From Copromyces sp. CBS 386.78 (Eukaryota; Ascomycota; Sordariomycetes; Sordariales; Sordariaceae): a stretch of 64,000 nt of DNA. The stretch covers positions 1 to 64,000 of the forward strand of contig MU839239.1 of NCBI GenBank assembly GCA_030685235.1, written 5' to 3'. The position numbers and the translations under genes were made by a program. The notes beneath the pieces were generated by a model, which had not been told where the DNA came from, did no database searches, and was given only the letters and a program-made list of their open reading frames with translations. Each line of letters starts with the position of its first letter. Position 1 is the first letter of the stretch. Below, piece by piece: positions 13,758-26,800 of the stretch.

Positions 13758-13929
13758 TGTCAGATTGTAGGGTAGAGATCTCGACCAGATGAGGCGAGTC
13801 CCAGTCACTTAATTAAGGTCTTGGTATTTCCGGGATACTCGAGTACCCCCCAGACCTTCTAGAGCGGATCAATTACACAGCCAGTTTCTAAACAGTTCAA
13901 TCAACCAAATTACACTTATAAATCTGACA
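13758..13929 (+). repeat. 5' LTR of the plus-strand Copia element
   Basis: 172 bp, TG...CA ends with a 9-bp terminal inverted repeat (TGTCAGATT/AATCTGACA). Its inner (right) half carries most of the RIP-type changes relative to the 3' copy; its outer edge is almost unmutated. Confidence 0.92.
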
Positions 13930-16900
13930 ATTAATAGTCTAATATACGTATTACCTATTAATATAACGATTAATATTAATTAATAGTCAATAATCAAATT
14001 AAACGATATAATATTTCTTTTAAAGATTAATAACAATACTAAGGAGAATATCGCCTACTTCAAAGATAGCGATAATTAAATCCGCTAAAAACCTATACTC
14101 TAATCAAAATATAATTCGGATACCTTTAAAAATTAGATTTAAAGTAAAATCGAGAGACCTATAATACTAAAATAATTTAATCCTAATTAATACCCTATTA
14201 CTAAAAAAGTAAAGGCACGGATTAAAGCCGCTAAAATCGAACTTAATAATTTTAATAACGGAACCATCGTCGTTAACTTAGAAGAAGCAATTAAAAGAAT
14301 TCCTCCTACCAAACCTAGAGAATATAACGAAATAATTTTCGATACTTTTATTACCGAAGCGGATCTCTTTAATAAGGAGCTCTTTAAACTAGAATTTATA
14401 CTCTATCCTAATAATAAAAAGGATTAAAAAGAGTTCGTAGCTAGCAATAAGGCCGTACGTACTTAAATAAAATTATTAATTAACTACAATTTATAAAATA
14501 ATACTATAAAGGAGGAGTAGGAGACTAACGAATAATATAAAAGATTTAAAATTATAATTAACTATAAGGCAATCGATAAGTAAATTAAAACCCGGAAACA
14601 ATATTAGGAAACCGTTACCGTACTTACAAAGGAACCTAAGAACTAGGGTAATTAATTTCAAACTTAATCTACTATAATAAATAACGGCTAAATAATAAAT
14701 ATTAGAGAAACTAAGGTCCTTAATTCTTAATATATTAACTTTATTAATATAATTAAAATTGTACGCCCTAAATAGTATAAAGGTATTTAGAAATTTAATA
14801 AAGAAATAGCCATTAAAACTCTTACCTTTACAGAAGTATATAAAGACTTTAAAAAATATAGCATCGACTCTATAAAACGCGGGGTAATTCTTAAGGGAGG
14901 ATATCGCAACGCCTTTAGCGCTAATAAAATTAACATCGAATTCGATAGCCAAAAATCTATATTTAGCAATAACTATAAGAAAAATATTTATAATAAGGAT
15001 GTTCGTTAAGAAGGTAAAAATAAGAAGCCTACGGGCACTAAGCCTAAAAGTACTACATTTGGGAAAAGAAAGTATTAATCGAATACGTCCGAATTTCAAA
15101 CGCGCAAGAAATCTAATCTCCCTATATATAGAGTATACGAAAAATCCCTATATACCTTTAAAGAATATTAATATATTAATCTAAGCGCTAAATTTAAAAG
15201 GATTATTAAGTTAAACCCTTATACCCGTCGTATTATTAAAGAAAACCTCGTAAAAAACCTAAAGTTTACTAGAGAAGTAAAGTATATTGTAATTAAAAAT
15301 AACGGAAAGGAAAAAGTACTTAAAAAATAAAAAAACGTATAATTATCTAACGTAAACGCGAATTATAATACTATTTATAGAGCGACCTTCTAAATTAGCG
15401 GGGCGTATTAAATTAGAAAGGAAATTTACCCCCTTAAAAATTTAGCGATTTTCAATTCTAATAGTTCGCTTTATATTTTTAATAAAATTATTCGTTTCTT
15501 TTACTTTCGTTATATTAATTTAAATAATTATATATAGGTTAAAGATACTTAAATAGTAATTAAAGGGTTTAAGGAAATTAACGTCGTTATTAGAAAAAAG
15601 AATAATCCTTTAAAGCTACGGTTAAAAGAGGTCGCTTTCTACCCTAATTTCGCTATTAATTTCGTTTCCTATATCCAATTGTAAAAGTAAGATTTCTATT
15701 AGGATTATCGCCCTCTTAATAACTATTTAAAGAAAGTTAATAGATTATTCTTTTATTATTTAAATATTATTTACAATTAAATAGTTATAGAAATTATCCC
15801 CCTCTCGTTTACTAGAACTTCGTTCGTAATACGTCGATACGAAATTACCTCCTATATTTGACGTCCTTCTAAGTAAATAGTAAATATCTAATATTTATAA
15901 TTTAGGTACCTAAGATTATAAATATTCGACTATCTATAAAACGTTAACGGGGTATAGATCTATAATATACTATTAATTAAATATAATATATATATTATAA
16001 TAAAGATTAAATAATAGGTTTACTATATATTTAAAAACCGCGGCTATAAATTAGGGGAGAAATTCGCAACGGATTTCTTCGAATTTAACGAAGGAAGAAA
16101 CAAGGTTAAATATTTCCTCCTTATTATATACCGCTAATCTAATTATATTTAGGATTACTACTTATTTAATCGTTAAGCGGTTACTATCGCTATTACGTTA
16201 ATATCCTATATTAATATATTTAAATAGCGGTATAATATTAGCGTTAAAACCTTCGAATTTAATAACGAATTTATAAATAATAAAATCTAATAAAGGTTAT
16301 TATAACGAAGAACGATAATTAAACCTTCTACTCCTAATATATAAATATAAAATAGTAGGGTAAAGCGTTTAAGGGGTATAGTCAAAGAAAAATATAATAC
16401 TATATCGATAAATTCGAAAATTACTATTACAATTATCTATCTTATTAATAAATCCCCTCGGTACCTTTATAATTGGAAATTTCTATTTAAATAGTTTTAT
16501 ACCTATATCGCTCAATAATACGGTTATTAAGAAGTATATAAACTAAATTTAAATTACTTTAAAATCTATAGCTATAAGGCCTTTATAATAATAAATACCG
16601 CCTAGAAAAAAGAGAAGCGGCGTTAAAAGTATTTATTTAAGGTATAAATAAGTTTCTTCATCGGTTATTTAACGACTTTAATCTATTATATATTCAACCT
16701 GTATACAAATCGGATTATCTAAATTAGAAATATAATCTTTAATAAGGAGATTATATATAATTTAAATTTTAAGAAGTTAAAAAAGGACCTACAAATCAAT
16801 AGCGAAGAGCTAGCGGATTTATTTAATAAACTTAATAAGCTGCATAATTAATTTTCGGGGGTATCCGAACTATTAAAAAGAGAAGGCTACGGCCTACAAA

Positions 16901-18696
16901 ACGATATCAATAATAATAATATTAAATTATTATTATTAAACCTTTTAAATAAAAACTACGAATAAAATTAAAATACTTCCTAAGAAGAGGATAATTAACT
17001 ATAAGAAGGAATTAATCCGTACTACATTTTAAATAAAATATTTATCGAATATATTACGGATATATATCCCTCGCCTCTATTAACCCCGCCGGTAATATTT
17101 AGTATAAAATATATAATAAACCGAATAATCTATAAATATTCGTATTAATAAGAATTCTAAGAAACTGTATTTAACGTTAAAAGACTATCTTAATTAATTT
17201 TTAAAATAATAAAGAAGCTTATTATTAAGGCGGAAGTATATTAGCTAATTATTAAATTAGGCCAATTTAATAGAATTTATTAACGAAATTTACCCCCTAT
17301 ACCTAAATATTATAATAATCTAAATAACTACTTACTAAGTTAATTCTTTAAAGAAGTAGAAAAGACCTATTTATAAAATTATAAAAATATAAAAACGTAG
17401 ATCGAAATTAATAGGGATATACCGCGGTTACGAAATAAATAAATTCTTAATTATATATAAATATATATTTATAAATTCAATAAAAATAGGACGCTTAATA
17501 AATATAAAGTATAGTTCGTTGTAAAAGGCAATTAATAGAATAAGAATAATATAAATACGTACGCTTCTACCTTAATAAAGAAGTTATTTAGATTTATTAT
17601 TACTTTTGCTATAAAATTGAACCTCGAACTAATTTAATATAACGCAATTAATACCTTCGTTAATATATACTTTAATAAAGAGATTTACATACGTATACCT
17701 CCCGGGTATTAAACCCTTAATAAAATACTTAAATTAATTAAAATATTATATAGTTTACGATAAACACTTTTATTATAATAAAGGGAACTTAGCGGTATAT
17801 TTAAATTTATAAACTTCGAAATAATCTTTAAAAATCCGTATATTATAAAGAAGAATAATATCCTTATATTCTATTATATTAATAATATCGTATTTATATT
17901 TAATAAGAGTAAAATAAAAGAAATTAATAAATATATTATAGAATTACAATTGAAATATTACCTTATACGAGGAGACGAGCTCTAATAGTCTCTAAGCATT
18001 AAAATTATCCGTAATCGAGATTAAAAAAAGATTTGGCTATTATAAGAAATTTATATCGAAAAAATCTCTAAACTATTTAAATCTAGCTTTTAACCTACTC
18101 TAATACCTATAGGGTATATAAAATTAATTCCTTACGAAGGTATCGCCAATTATATAGAGATCCGCTCTTATTAAATTAATGTAGGCTTATTATTATATAT
18201 AATAATTAATATTCGACCAAATATCGTATTCCTAATAAGTAAATTAGTACAATATAATTACAATTTTAATCCTATTTATCTAACAATTAGCGAAAAAGTA
18301 ATATAATACTTTTAAACTACTAAAATTTAAGTATTATATTTCGGTGGTAACGACCGATTAAAAATAACTTTAAATACTTCGTTTACAAATAATTCAAACG
18401 ATTGAAAGAACTTATAGGGTTTTATAATTAAATTCTATAATAATTTAATTTACTAGGGTATAACCAAATAGACCGCTATCGCAACCTCAATAATAGAGGT
18501 AGAATTATATATAATTAAGAGGGTGGCCAAGGAAACCCTATTTATAACGTGGTTAATATCCGCTTTAAGGGTAAAACTATTAGAAAATCCTATCCCTACT
18601 CTATAATACGATAATAAGCAGACTATTAGGACGCTTATAGAGGAGACCCCTACCTTCAATACTAAAATAAGATATATAAATATTTATAAATATTAA

Positions 18697-18918
18697 TTGA
18701 AGGAGGAGATCCTTACTAAGAAGACGCTCAAAATCGAATATTTAGATACGAAATTAATACTAGTAAATAAGTTAATAAAGGTACTAAATATTTTAAAATA
18801 TAGGAGGTTTAAAGAGCTTTTAAATATAGTAGAAAGACTACCCCGAAAGACGGATAATCCGGGATTAGAGGAGATCGATCTAAATGATCTAAATAAAAAA
18901 CTAAGTTTAAATATATAA
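18697..18918 (+). pseudogene. C-terminal remnant of Copia RNase H
   Basis: This is the longest open stretch left in the Copia element, about 73 codons. It contains the closing part of Copia RNase H, with an E-Y-L-D-T-K...L-V-N-K-L-I-K-V-L block. In active elements this reads like an I-x-T-x-E-M-x-A-D-x-L-T-K-A-L signature. It ends 66 bp before the 3' LTR. The ATG at its start is not a real start; the frame is simply the unbroken end of pol. Confidence 0.7.
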
Positions 18919-18984
18919 GAAATCTGTAAATAACTTCACTTTTAACCTCAAAATAGGCAAAAGAGGTCTATAAGTAAGGGGGTA

Positions 18985-19156
18985 TATCAAATTGTAGGGA
19001 GGAGATCTCGACCAGATAAGGCGAATCCCAGTCACCTAATTAAGGTCTTAGCATTTCCGAGATACCCGAACACCCCCCAGACCTTCTGGAGCGGATCAGT
19101 CACACAGCCAGTTTCTAGACAGTTCAATCAACCAGATCACACCTGTAAATCTGACA
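18985..19156 (+). repeat. 3' LTR of the plus-strand Copia element
   Basis: 172 bp, same length as the 5' copy. Here the mutated part is the inner (left) end, where TGTCAGATTG has become TATCAAATTG, while the outer end is clean. The target duplication GGTTC follows directly. Confidence 0.92.
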
Positions 19157-20263
19157 GGTTCCTCCTGCAACATAGGTTTACTTAGTCTCAGTCAGACTCA
19201 GCTGGGCCTCCGAAACCCCACTCGCGACCCCACCCACCACTTTCTGCGGCATTCGAGGAGGGGAGACCCACATTTTATGTGGGGCGGGTCCGCTGAAGGG
19301 AGTCGACGGGGGTCAATGTAATAGAGACTAGGGTTTACTGTAGTTACGAGCGAAATGCAAAAACACCCCTGTCAGGTATCTTTTGGCACGGACGTCTATG
19401 ATTTTATACCTACCCCGCCTAATTAAACTTACCCATCACACCAAGTATGGGTTATCGGTTATCGATAGCGATAAGGGATACGTGGGAAGGGACGGGAGGC
19501 ATTACGTTCGTCATCTGGCCATCAAGGTCCCCGTGGGCGTTCGTGGGCATTACTGGCTGGTGCAGTGTGTTACGTTCGCGATTGAGGGCATGTCCACTCT
19601 TCCTGTGCATTTTTACCTACTTTCCATTTCTTCGGTCCTTAGAGTGTATATAAGATCGGATACTCACGGTTCTCGTAGTCGTTAGCACTTGCCTGAAATG
19701 TTCGTCGGTTCCGTTGAGGCAGGGGACGACGGGAGTGCTGCGGGGTACACGGGCACGACTCCGTACTCGACTGGAAAGCGTGGGCGGTACCTCACCTGAT
19801 CCGTCTAAGGCGTGGAAGGCGCGCCCAACTGAGATTTCCATTGGCAAACGGGAGTTTCGAGTTCAAGTTGGGCCTGGCGCACATTTTCCTCTTGTCCTCC
19901 TCACGGTCACCGCACTCTTTCAAGTTTACGCTCTGTCCATCTAAGCACAAAACACAATATTTGATCTTCTCGCCTTCCAGCATCGAGTTGTCCACGTCCT
20001 CGGTTGGTAGCCCCCATCTTTCCCGTCGGCATGGGTCGAACTCGCAACCGTCGAGAATACGAACGCCATCGAATGTGGACAACATCATGGGAGCCTGACT
20101 CGCGGGCCATTGGATTTCGAAAAGAAGAAATGGCTTTTCGCACAGGAGACTAACACGTACTTGATCCAATCCCCCGACTCGAAAGACCACCTCGTCAAGA
20201 AGTGGCCACTAACTCTTGACCACAGCCCCGACATGTTTGACGTCCTCCAAAATATCGAAAAAC
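19157..20263. other. Intergenic DNA right of the Copia element; no gene supported
   Basis: Base composition returns to normal immediately after the target duplication. A small perfect hairpin, CCCACAT-TTT-ATGTGGG, lies at about 19268-19285. Several frames of 60-130 codons exist on both strands, but none has a recognisable motif or plausible introns. The right end contains a possible continuation of the minus-strand STAND-like gene: a VEFFDILEDV...VVKS frame ending with a stop at 20209-20211, separated from the gene body by stops. Confidence 0.4.
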
Positions 20264-22860
20264 TCAACGCTCACTGCATCCCAATTGTCCCACGTTTATC
20301 ATGTTCCATTCCAGATTCCCAAAACCCTAGCCTCCTCGAGTCGAAAGGCATCAGTACCGCCTCCTCCGACCGACATCTCTTACGTCCGCTCCACCTATTA
20401 GTGGCCCATCGCCCCTTCTGCGGGCCATCCCATGCGGGATAACGCGTTCTTTGGGGTCCAAGACTCGGCTCAAAACGAAGCTATTCCCGTCCGTCGTATA
20501 ACAAACCTTGGAAAACGGTCTCTTTTCCTCTTCGCGCGACGCGTTGGTCTCCTTCTCTTTCGCACGCAGAAATTCGACAAAGGCTTTGAGATGTTTGACA
20601 GTTGGGGTACCTTCAATGAGGTGTACATTGTCGAGCACCCATATCAGCGATGGCGGCGCATAGGTTGCCAGTTCTTTGATGATCTGCAAAGCTACGGGCA
20701 CGCTGTTTATGGTCCCATCCAATTGCTCGAAATTACTCTTCGCTAGCACTGGGTTGGCTGGGAAGGGCTCGTCGGGGAGGAGGTAGATCAGCTGGGCTAT
20801 GACGGAGTAAAAGAGCGCTATGAGGCCCGCTTCTTGCGGGTCGAGCCTGGAGGCGCCCCCTTTCTTCCCCGATGTCGATTGAAAGGAAGAGGAAAACGAA
20901 TATCTCTGCTTGCAGATGAAAGATACGCACGGGATACCTATCTCTTTGCTGACATCGATGAGACGGAGCGCGGCAATCGTGAAACCGGATCCAAACGGCG
21001 AAACCGGCTCACCCGATACCCATAAAGTCGTCGATTTAAGCTCGCTGATCCACTTTTGCAGATGGATGATAACTTCCCCTGGGAGCTCGGTGTCGAGAGG
21101 GTCATGAGGGTTACGGGCAATGTCCGCCCTGCCGTCTTCGATGTATCGTGCAAGAAGACGATGGATATGCTGCTCCAAATCGCCACGGTGCAACAGAGGC
21201 TCTTGTTCAATGTCTGTAGGGGGCCTCAAGTCAGACAGACTCCAATGTGTAGGAGACTTCCGCCTTCGGTGCCACTCACGTTCTACCTCGACCACCTCCT
21301 TGAGATCAACCTCATCAATTACCTCATCTGGATCAACCGACTTGATATTGCCAGTTTGATGATTGTCGTTGTTAACATGCTCGACGCCTAAACTCTGCTG
21401 CGAGCGGGCAGACTCTTGGGATGTTACCATTGGAATGTGAACGAGGTTGACGAGCTGTGTGTTGTGCAGTACAGCTCGCATGTTGGTTTCTGTCACCATA
21501 CCAAAAGTCAGATATCTGGACATACAGCGCATAGCAATGCCTTTTGGCATCGTTCTTGCGGCATTCGACACTCCAGGATCCTAACTCACCATGCGCAACC
21601 TGCTGCTCAACAGAGGTCAATGCTCGAACGCTGGAAGATCCGAGTCTCGCCACCATTTGGCTGACCCTCTCCTCAATCATCTCCATGTCATCGAGGCGAC
21701 TGTGACTTCCAATTTCTCGCTGGGAAAAGGCCTGCTTGACGAGGGACTTGAGTTCATGAAGGCTCTCGTGTGCCCTGTTGTTGGCCTCGTCTCGAATCCT
21801 TTGGATGGCCTTTTTTATTCCGTCAACGCACACCTTCACGTGTTTCGTATAGTAATCATTGTGGAGAGAAGCCCAGACCCGGTTCATTTTGCTTTTGAAC
21901 CATTTCAAGGCCTCGCAAAGAAACTTGAACACCTCGATGTACACGCCTCCAACGAGTCTTCTCATGTTTGGACTGTCTGAGGTTAAAGCATAGTCTTTGA
22001 CTTGCTTCAGATCTTCGCTTACATCTTGAAGCGCGATCGAGAATGCTTCGGCAGTTCGATAGTGGTTTGCGGATGCCTATCCAACACATTAGCACCAAGG
22101 CCAGACATCTGTTCACATCCTCATCGCTTTGTTGCAAACTTGGGGGAGGAGGTGTTGTTGATTGCTCACCTTCGCAATGACAGAGACGACACCCGTGAAC
22201 AGGCTCACGTATTTGTCACCCTTGGGGATGATGGAAAAAAGATTCTTGTGAGTCTCGAGTGTCTCCATCAAGGTCAGAAATCGGTCTTTCAGTAACCCAA
22301 ATCCCACCTGGTTCTGGGCCTCCCGTGATTTTGCGGCTTCCATTATCGCAGTTTCGAGTGTTTTGACGGTGGGGATCCATGTACCCTCTGGTGACATATC
22401 CTCCATTCCTGGAAGCCATTTGGAGAATCGTTTCCATGTATCGATCAGCACTCTGCTCTGTGCTTCGAGTGGTTCCAGGACATCACCCCCCTCTCTTTGG
22501 CAATCTAGGTCAGTATATAACCTATACGTTATGTGACTCCCGGGCACTCCATCGATAACGAGGGAAGAAGGGGTCTGGCACATACGTTGGACCGATCGCA
22601 AAATTGAGCCATCGTCCCCAATTCACCAGTTTCTGTTGACGTTCCTTTTCATCTTCCTCATCCCCTCTCACCACAGCATCCACAGCCTGGATTGGGAGGT
22701 TATCGGGCTGCGCAGCGGCTGCTTTGGCGCTGTATCTGCGCACCTCGGAAGACATTTCAGGCTGTATGCTCGCACGACGTATGGCTGGGAGAGAGATAGA
22801 CGCCGCTACATTGGCATGGCCTACCAGCGCGGACGATATGTCCGTACGTGAAGGGGCCAT
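20264..22860 (-). CDS. STAND/NACHT-like protein with DUF7708-like N-terminal region
   Basis: The model is 751 codons in five exons: 22860-22586, 22494-22170, 22076-21590, 21489-20384 and 20326-20264. All joins keep the frame. The N-terminal third has a segment with IPKGDKYVSL, then VIAK joined to ASANHYRTAEAF, then MRRLVGGVYIEVFKFLCEAL. This pattern is known from fungal DUF7708-type and related N-terminal regions of STAND proteins, which sense non-self or stress. The C-terminal half has a degenerate nucleotide-binding start (LWVSGEPVSPFGSG, without a canonical GxxxxGK[ST]), an IPCVSFIC strand and a Walker-B-like LIWVLDNVHL, then FSKVCYTTDG. No repeat domain follows. The family name is from memory of sequence pattern. 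The 3' end is uncertain: the last intron (GTAAGA...TACTGAT...TAG, 57 nt) gives a short tail, while a better-looking terminal segment lies beyond two stop codons. It is divergent from the AAA ATPase gene at 23823. Confidence 0.6.
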
Positions 22861-23822
22861 TCGGTTGATCGTTGTTGAGGCGGTTGGGTAACGGCCTTGC
22901 TCAAACTCTTGCTCTTGCAGACAGGCAATCCGTATTGAGTCTGTCGCTCCAAGTTACCGGAATTCAGACAGAGAGTCTTGCGGGCACCTGGTGACTTACT
23001 TAGAGCAGGGAATTTCGAGGCCGTCCGCCCCTCCCGATTTCTCCCAGCACACCAAAACTGACGAGAATCCCTATTTCGGACGAGGCATCCGCGACTACCA
23101 ATACAGCCACCATACCAAGTTTCTCGAGCTCACTCGATGGCTGCGACCAACTTGTGCGGCCTGCATCAGTCACCGTGTTATCAACAGCTGCACTGTATCT
23201 TCAGTATGAAATGCGGACAAGTACGCCTCAATCCTCCTCGAATTCGTCACTTGTGACATTAGCCTCGTGCCTTTTGTCGATACCTGCTTCCGATTAAGTT
23301 CCATTCCCGTCTCTTTCCCGCATTGAGTTCTACTATTACCACTAGACACCACCGCAGCGCGCGGCTGTGTCGAACTAAAACAAACACATGCAGAAAAGAG
23401 GCAACTGGTCGGTGGCAGCCTTAGCGGATGCTTGGTCTACGAGCCAATTAATGGACCGCATCCTCAGACTTTCAATCAAAATCTCTATTGTGATAGCGTG
23501 CATATGCGTGATGAGGACGGCCAATGGCATCGTGGAGGGTTACAACCACATACCAACTATGCTCGGCGCGAATATGCACCCCCTGGTAGGAAGGCGGGAA
23601 GCCTCTCCCCTCTTGAGAGGCGAACCAACAACATCTTGGTTCAAGGCTCAGGAAGGAAGTATCAGCATTCTTCTCCCAATTCATAATTCTAAGTGCCCAC
23701 TCTTACCTCGATCAACTTTTCTGACTCATTGCCTACCTCGTTCCCAGTGTTCGCTCCATTCTTCAGTTCCGTTCCATAGATGCAACCACCACCTTGGACT
23801 TTTGCTTCATCTTGTGGGAGAC
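22861..23822. promoter_or_regulatory. Divergent intergenic region between STAND-like and AAA ATPase genes
   Basis: About 960 bp separate the two start codons and should contain both promoters. The plus-strand frame of the AAA gene is open upstream to 23388, but that part is unlike the family and begins before a likely 5' leader, so it is treated as untranslated. No clear TATA box or repeated operator was seen. Confidence 0.4.
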
Positions 23823-26800
23823 ATGACTGATTCCATCATGTCTGCCACAGCCACCACGACCCCGGTCGCTGTCCAGACAGCCTCTTCTACCACTCTTCAG
23901 CATCGGCTCGTTGTTGCTGCCCCAGAGTCAAGCGACAATGGTAGCGTTGACACCATGTCATCTTCTAATTCCACCTCTCTTTCCCAGGAAGGCTTGACGA
24001 CCCCGACACCATCAACCTCGGGCACCCAAAACTCAGAAGAAACGAGCAGTTCAAATCCCCAAGCCAAGGACACTGACAGCAGCTCGGCCACGCAAGAGGA
24101 TGACATCAACGATACGCTGGCTCCCACGGAGCAATCAGAAACACCCGATGAAGCCAGCAAAGATGATTCGGAGGCAAAAGCCGAGACCGAAGAGACCGAG
24201 AAGACCTGGGTTACTGACATGTCAATCGATCTCTACTGCAAGAAAAATGGTCAGTCTCATGCGGTCCTGACAGCTTTCGGTTTTTGGGGGTGTCCGCAAT
24301 GCCACCAGTCCTTGGATAAACCCGACTACAAGAAGCCAGCCAAGTCAGAAGCAAAAGCTCCTAGTCCTACAGAAACTGCCAGCACGTCCAACGAACCCGT
24401 CGAGCAACCAGATTTTGAATACTCTTTGGCCTACCTTGACGCCAAGCGTTACCCGATTATGAGTGAGCCTTGGGACGGACCATTCGATCTGTCTAAGGCC
24501 AGGAGCGTTGTTATCCCGCCTAAAAAGACAGACCCTGTCTTCAAGGTGGAAACAAAATTATTGACCTCGATACATGGAGAGTCGTCCCGCCCATCATGGG
24601 AGGTCAAAGCTATCAAGGAGAAGCGGATTCTCACCAACCCAAGCATAACTGTCGACGTATACGCAACCGCGGTCACTATCAACTCCGAAGACCTCATTCG
24701 AATATTCGCCAAATTCATTCCTTACTATCCCTTTGGGGACTTTACTGGCAGAAGAGTGGCCATATGGAGCCCATTCAGATTATTCTGGTTGTATCACGAC
24801 AAATTCACAGAGTATCTGAGCAAGCCACATAGCGATGACACGAAGGATACTGGCAGAATTCACCTGCAAAAGCTCCTTGGTTTCGTTCAGAGCATTAACG
24901 GAAAAGAGGTTGCCGATGAGAAAGAGCGGCATAGCAAAGGAATGTGCACATACGACTTGATTTGGCTGCTGTACAAGCCGGGAACCACCGTGTATGTTGA
25001 GTTGCATGGACAGCTTTCGGCGTTTGTTGTGTCTTCGGTCCAATACAACGGCACAGCGTCTAAAGACAATGACGGGAAGATAAGAGCGAAGGGTTTTACG
25101 GTCGAGGCGTGGAATTTGACATTTGACGGAAGCTTCGTTGGAAGGCATGCAAGAAACGTGTGGGTTCCTCCTTTTGAAGGAGAGCGAAAGATCACTGATC
25201 TAAATGTCATTCCGTCTACTTACAAAGACGAAGAGGATGAAGGAGCAACGCGGCGATCGCTCATAGAGGTCGGAAAGAAATGGTACAAGCTTTTGAGGGG
25301 AGGGCAAGCCCACTACTCTGGTCGCCTGTTGGACGATTGGAAACGAGAGGTAAGTGCTCCATTTCAGACGGGCTGAACACGGTTTGCGACACGCACTACT
25401 ATTGTTGGCGGACTCTAATACATATTCTACACACAGTTCAACGGCCGCGTCTACGTTGATAATGCTGCATTCTACAACATCGAGGGCGACGGCTCTTCCG
25501 TGTCCGGAAAGAATGGAGGCGACGCATCAGATCAGCACCAAGACACTGGAAACGTCAAGAATCCTTGGGCGGCGGCTTTACAACGTCCACCAACTATTGG
25601 TGCTGTTGATGATGACGCCGCTAAGGGCCTAGTTAAATGCCCATGCCCGGAGTGTCATGGATATCGGCCGCACCCACCCACCGAATTCCCCTGGGCATCT
25701 TATGATGTTCTGGATCCCAACAAGGACTTGGACCTGAAGTTGCCTCACACAGCCTACGCCGGAGATCCAGATCATCGTTACATGCTGTGTGAACGGCGAC
25801 TCTTTGGCTTTGATCTGAAATCAAGAAACTGGCGTAAGTGCAATTGGTGCCTTTCAGCCCACCACGCATTCAATCTCAAGTACCTCTGGTTTCCATTGCT
25901 TACAGCTAACTTTGTCTTTAGTGGTCCTTGACGCCGGTTGTTGCCAAGATGCCGTAAGGAATGAAGGTGCAATAGACAAGCTGGTGATGAACGAATCGAA
26001 AAAGGACTTGATCAAGGCTCTCATCCAGAAGTTCTCTGGTCCAAAAGCACCCGCAGGGGCGGGCAGCGGAAATGCTTGGAGAGCGGATTTCATTGACAAC
26101 AAAGGCGAAGGCCAAATCTTCTTGCTCCACGGCAGCCCGGGAGTGGGAAAGACATATGTAAGGCTCTGCACCGACTGTGTTTCACATAGGTTGATCCGAC
26201 ACTCACCAAGATCGCATGCTAACACTTCATGTCATAGACCGCAGGCAAGCCCTCACTCTTTACCTGGCATTGTCGTGACTGTGACCCTAACCTACCTAAG
26301 GTACCTTTTACTAACCAAAAATCGTGGACAGAATGCATAGCCGAGTATACTGGCCGAGCCCTCCTCTCACTGACATGCGCAGACATCGGAACCGACGAGA
26401 TAAGAATGGAAAAGCGGCTTCTGAAATGGTTCCAGCTGGCAGAGAAATGGGGAGCCGTTATGCTTATTGACGAAGCCGACGTGTTCTTGGAGAGAAGAGC
26501 AACACATGACCTCAAGCGTAACAGCTTGGTATCAGGTACGTCAGAAGACACTGCTACTCCAACTTTTTTGACTTGGCCAAGTCCGCTCAGTTGGATCTAA
26601 TCATTTGTGATGGGCTTAGTATTCCTTCGATGCATCGAATACTATCGTGGCGTCCTTTTTCTGACAACCAACCGAGTTGGCCACTTCGACGATGCGTTCA
26701 TGTCGCGGATCCACGTCATTATTCACTACAAGCCCCTGGATGAAGAAGAGAGGAGGCAAATCTGGCAACAGTTCTTCGACAAGCTCGAGGCAGAGCGTGA

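Larger units (their letters stand above)
13758..19156 (+). mobile_element. Complete RIP-degraded Ty1/Copia retrotransposon with target duplication
   Basis: Two 172-bp LTRs (13758-13929 and 18985-19156) start TGTCAGATT and end AATCTGACA and enclose a degraded gag-pol on the plus strand. GGTTC precedes the left LTR (13753-13757) and follows the right one (19157-19161), a perfect 5-bp target duplication. A purine tract, AAGTAAGGGGG, lies just before the 3' LTR. The internal order is that of Copia: a GAG-pre-integrase-like segment at about 15900, integrase core from about 16060 (ATDFFEFNEGRNK), reverse transcriptase at about 17500-17980 (PPGY...LYSLR, then FYYINNIVF in place of Y-V-D-D), and RNase H to 18918. 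Stops at Gln/Trp positions and loss of frame show that it is dead. The LTRs differ at about 21 of 172 positions, all but one a transition. Confidence 0.93.

Noticed and set aside
14491..15184. Open frames on both strands, one of 202 codons, inside the Copia element
   Set aside because: The 202-codon frame is antisense to the gag region and hydrophobic because of AT-rich codons; it does not resemble any protein. The plus-strand frame is a piece of degraded gag.
19383..19685. Possible 100-codon gene just right of the Copia element
   Set aside because: No domain, no plausible intron structure and overlapping frames of similar length on both strands.
20020..20080. tRNA-like sequence (GGGTCGAACTCGCAACC on the plus strand)
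   Set aside because: It resembles a T arm on the minus strand, but no acceptor or anticodon stem can be formed around it.
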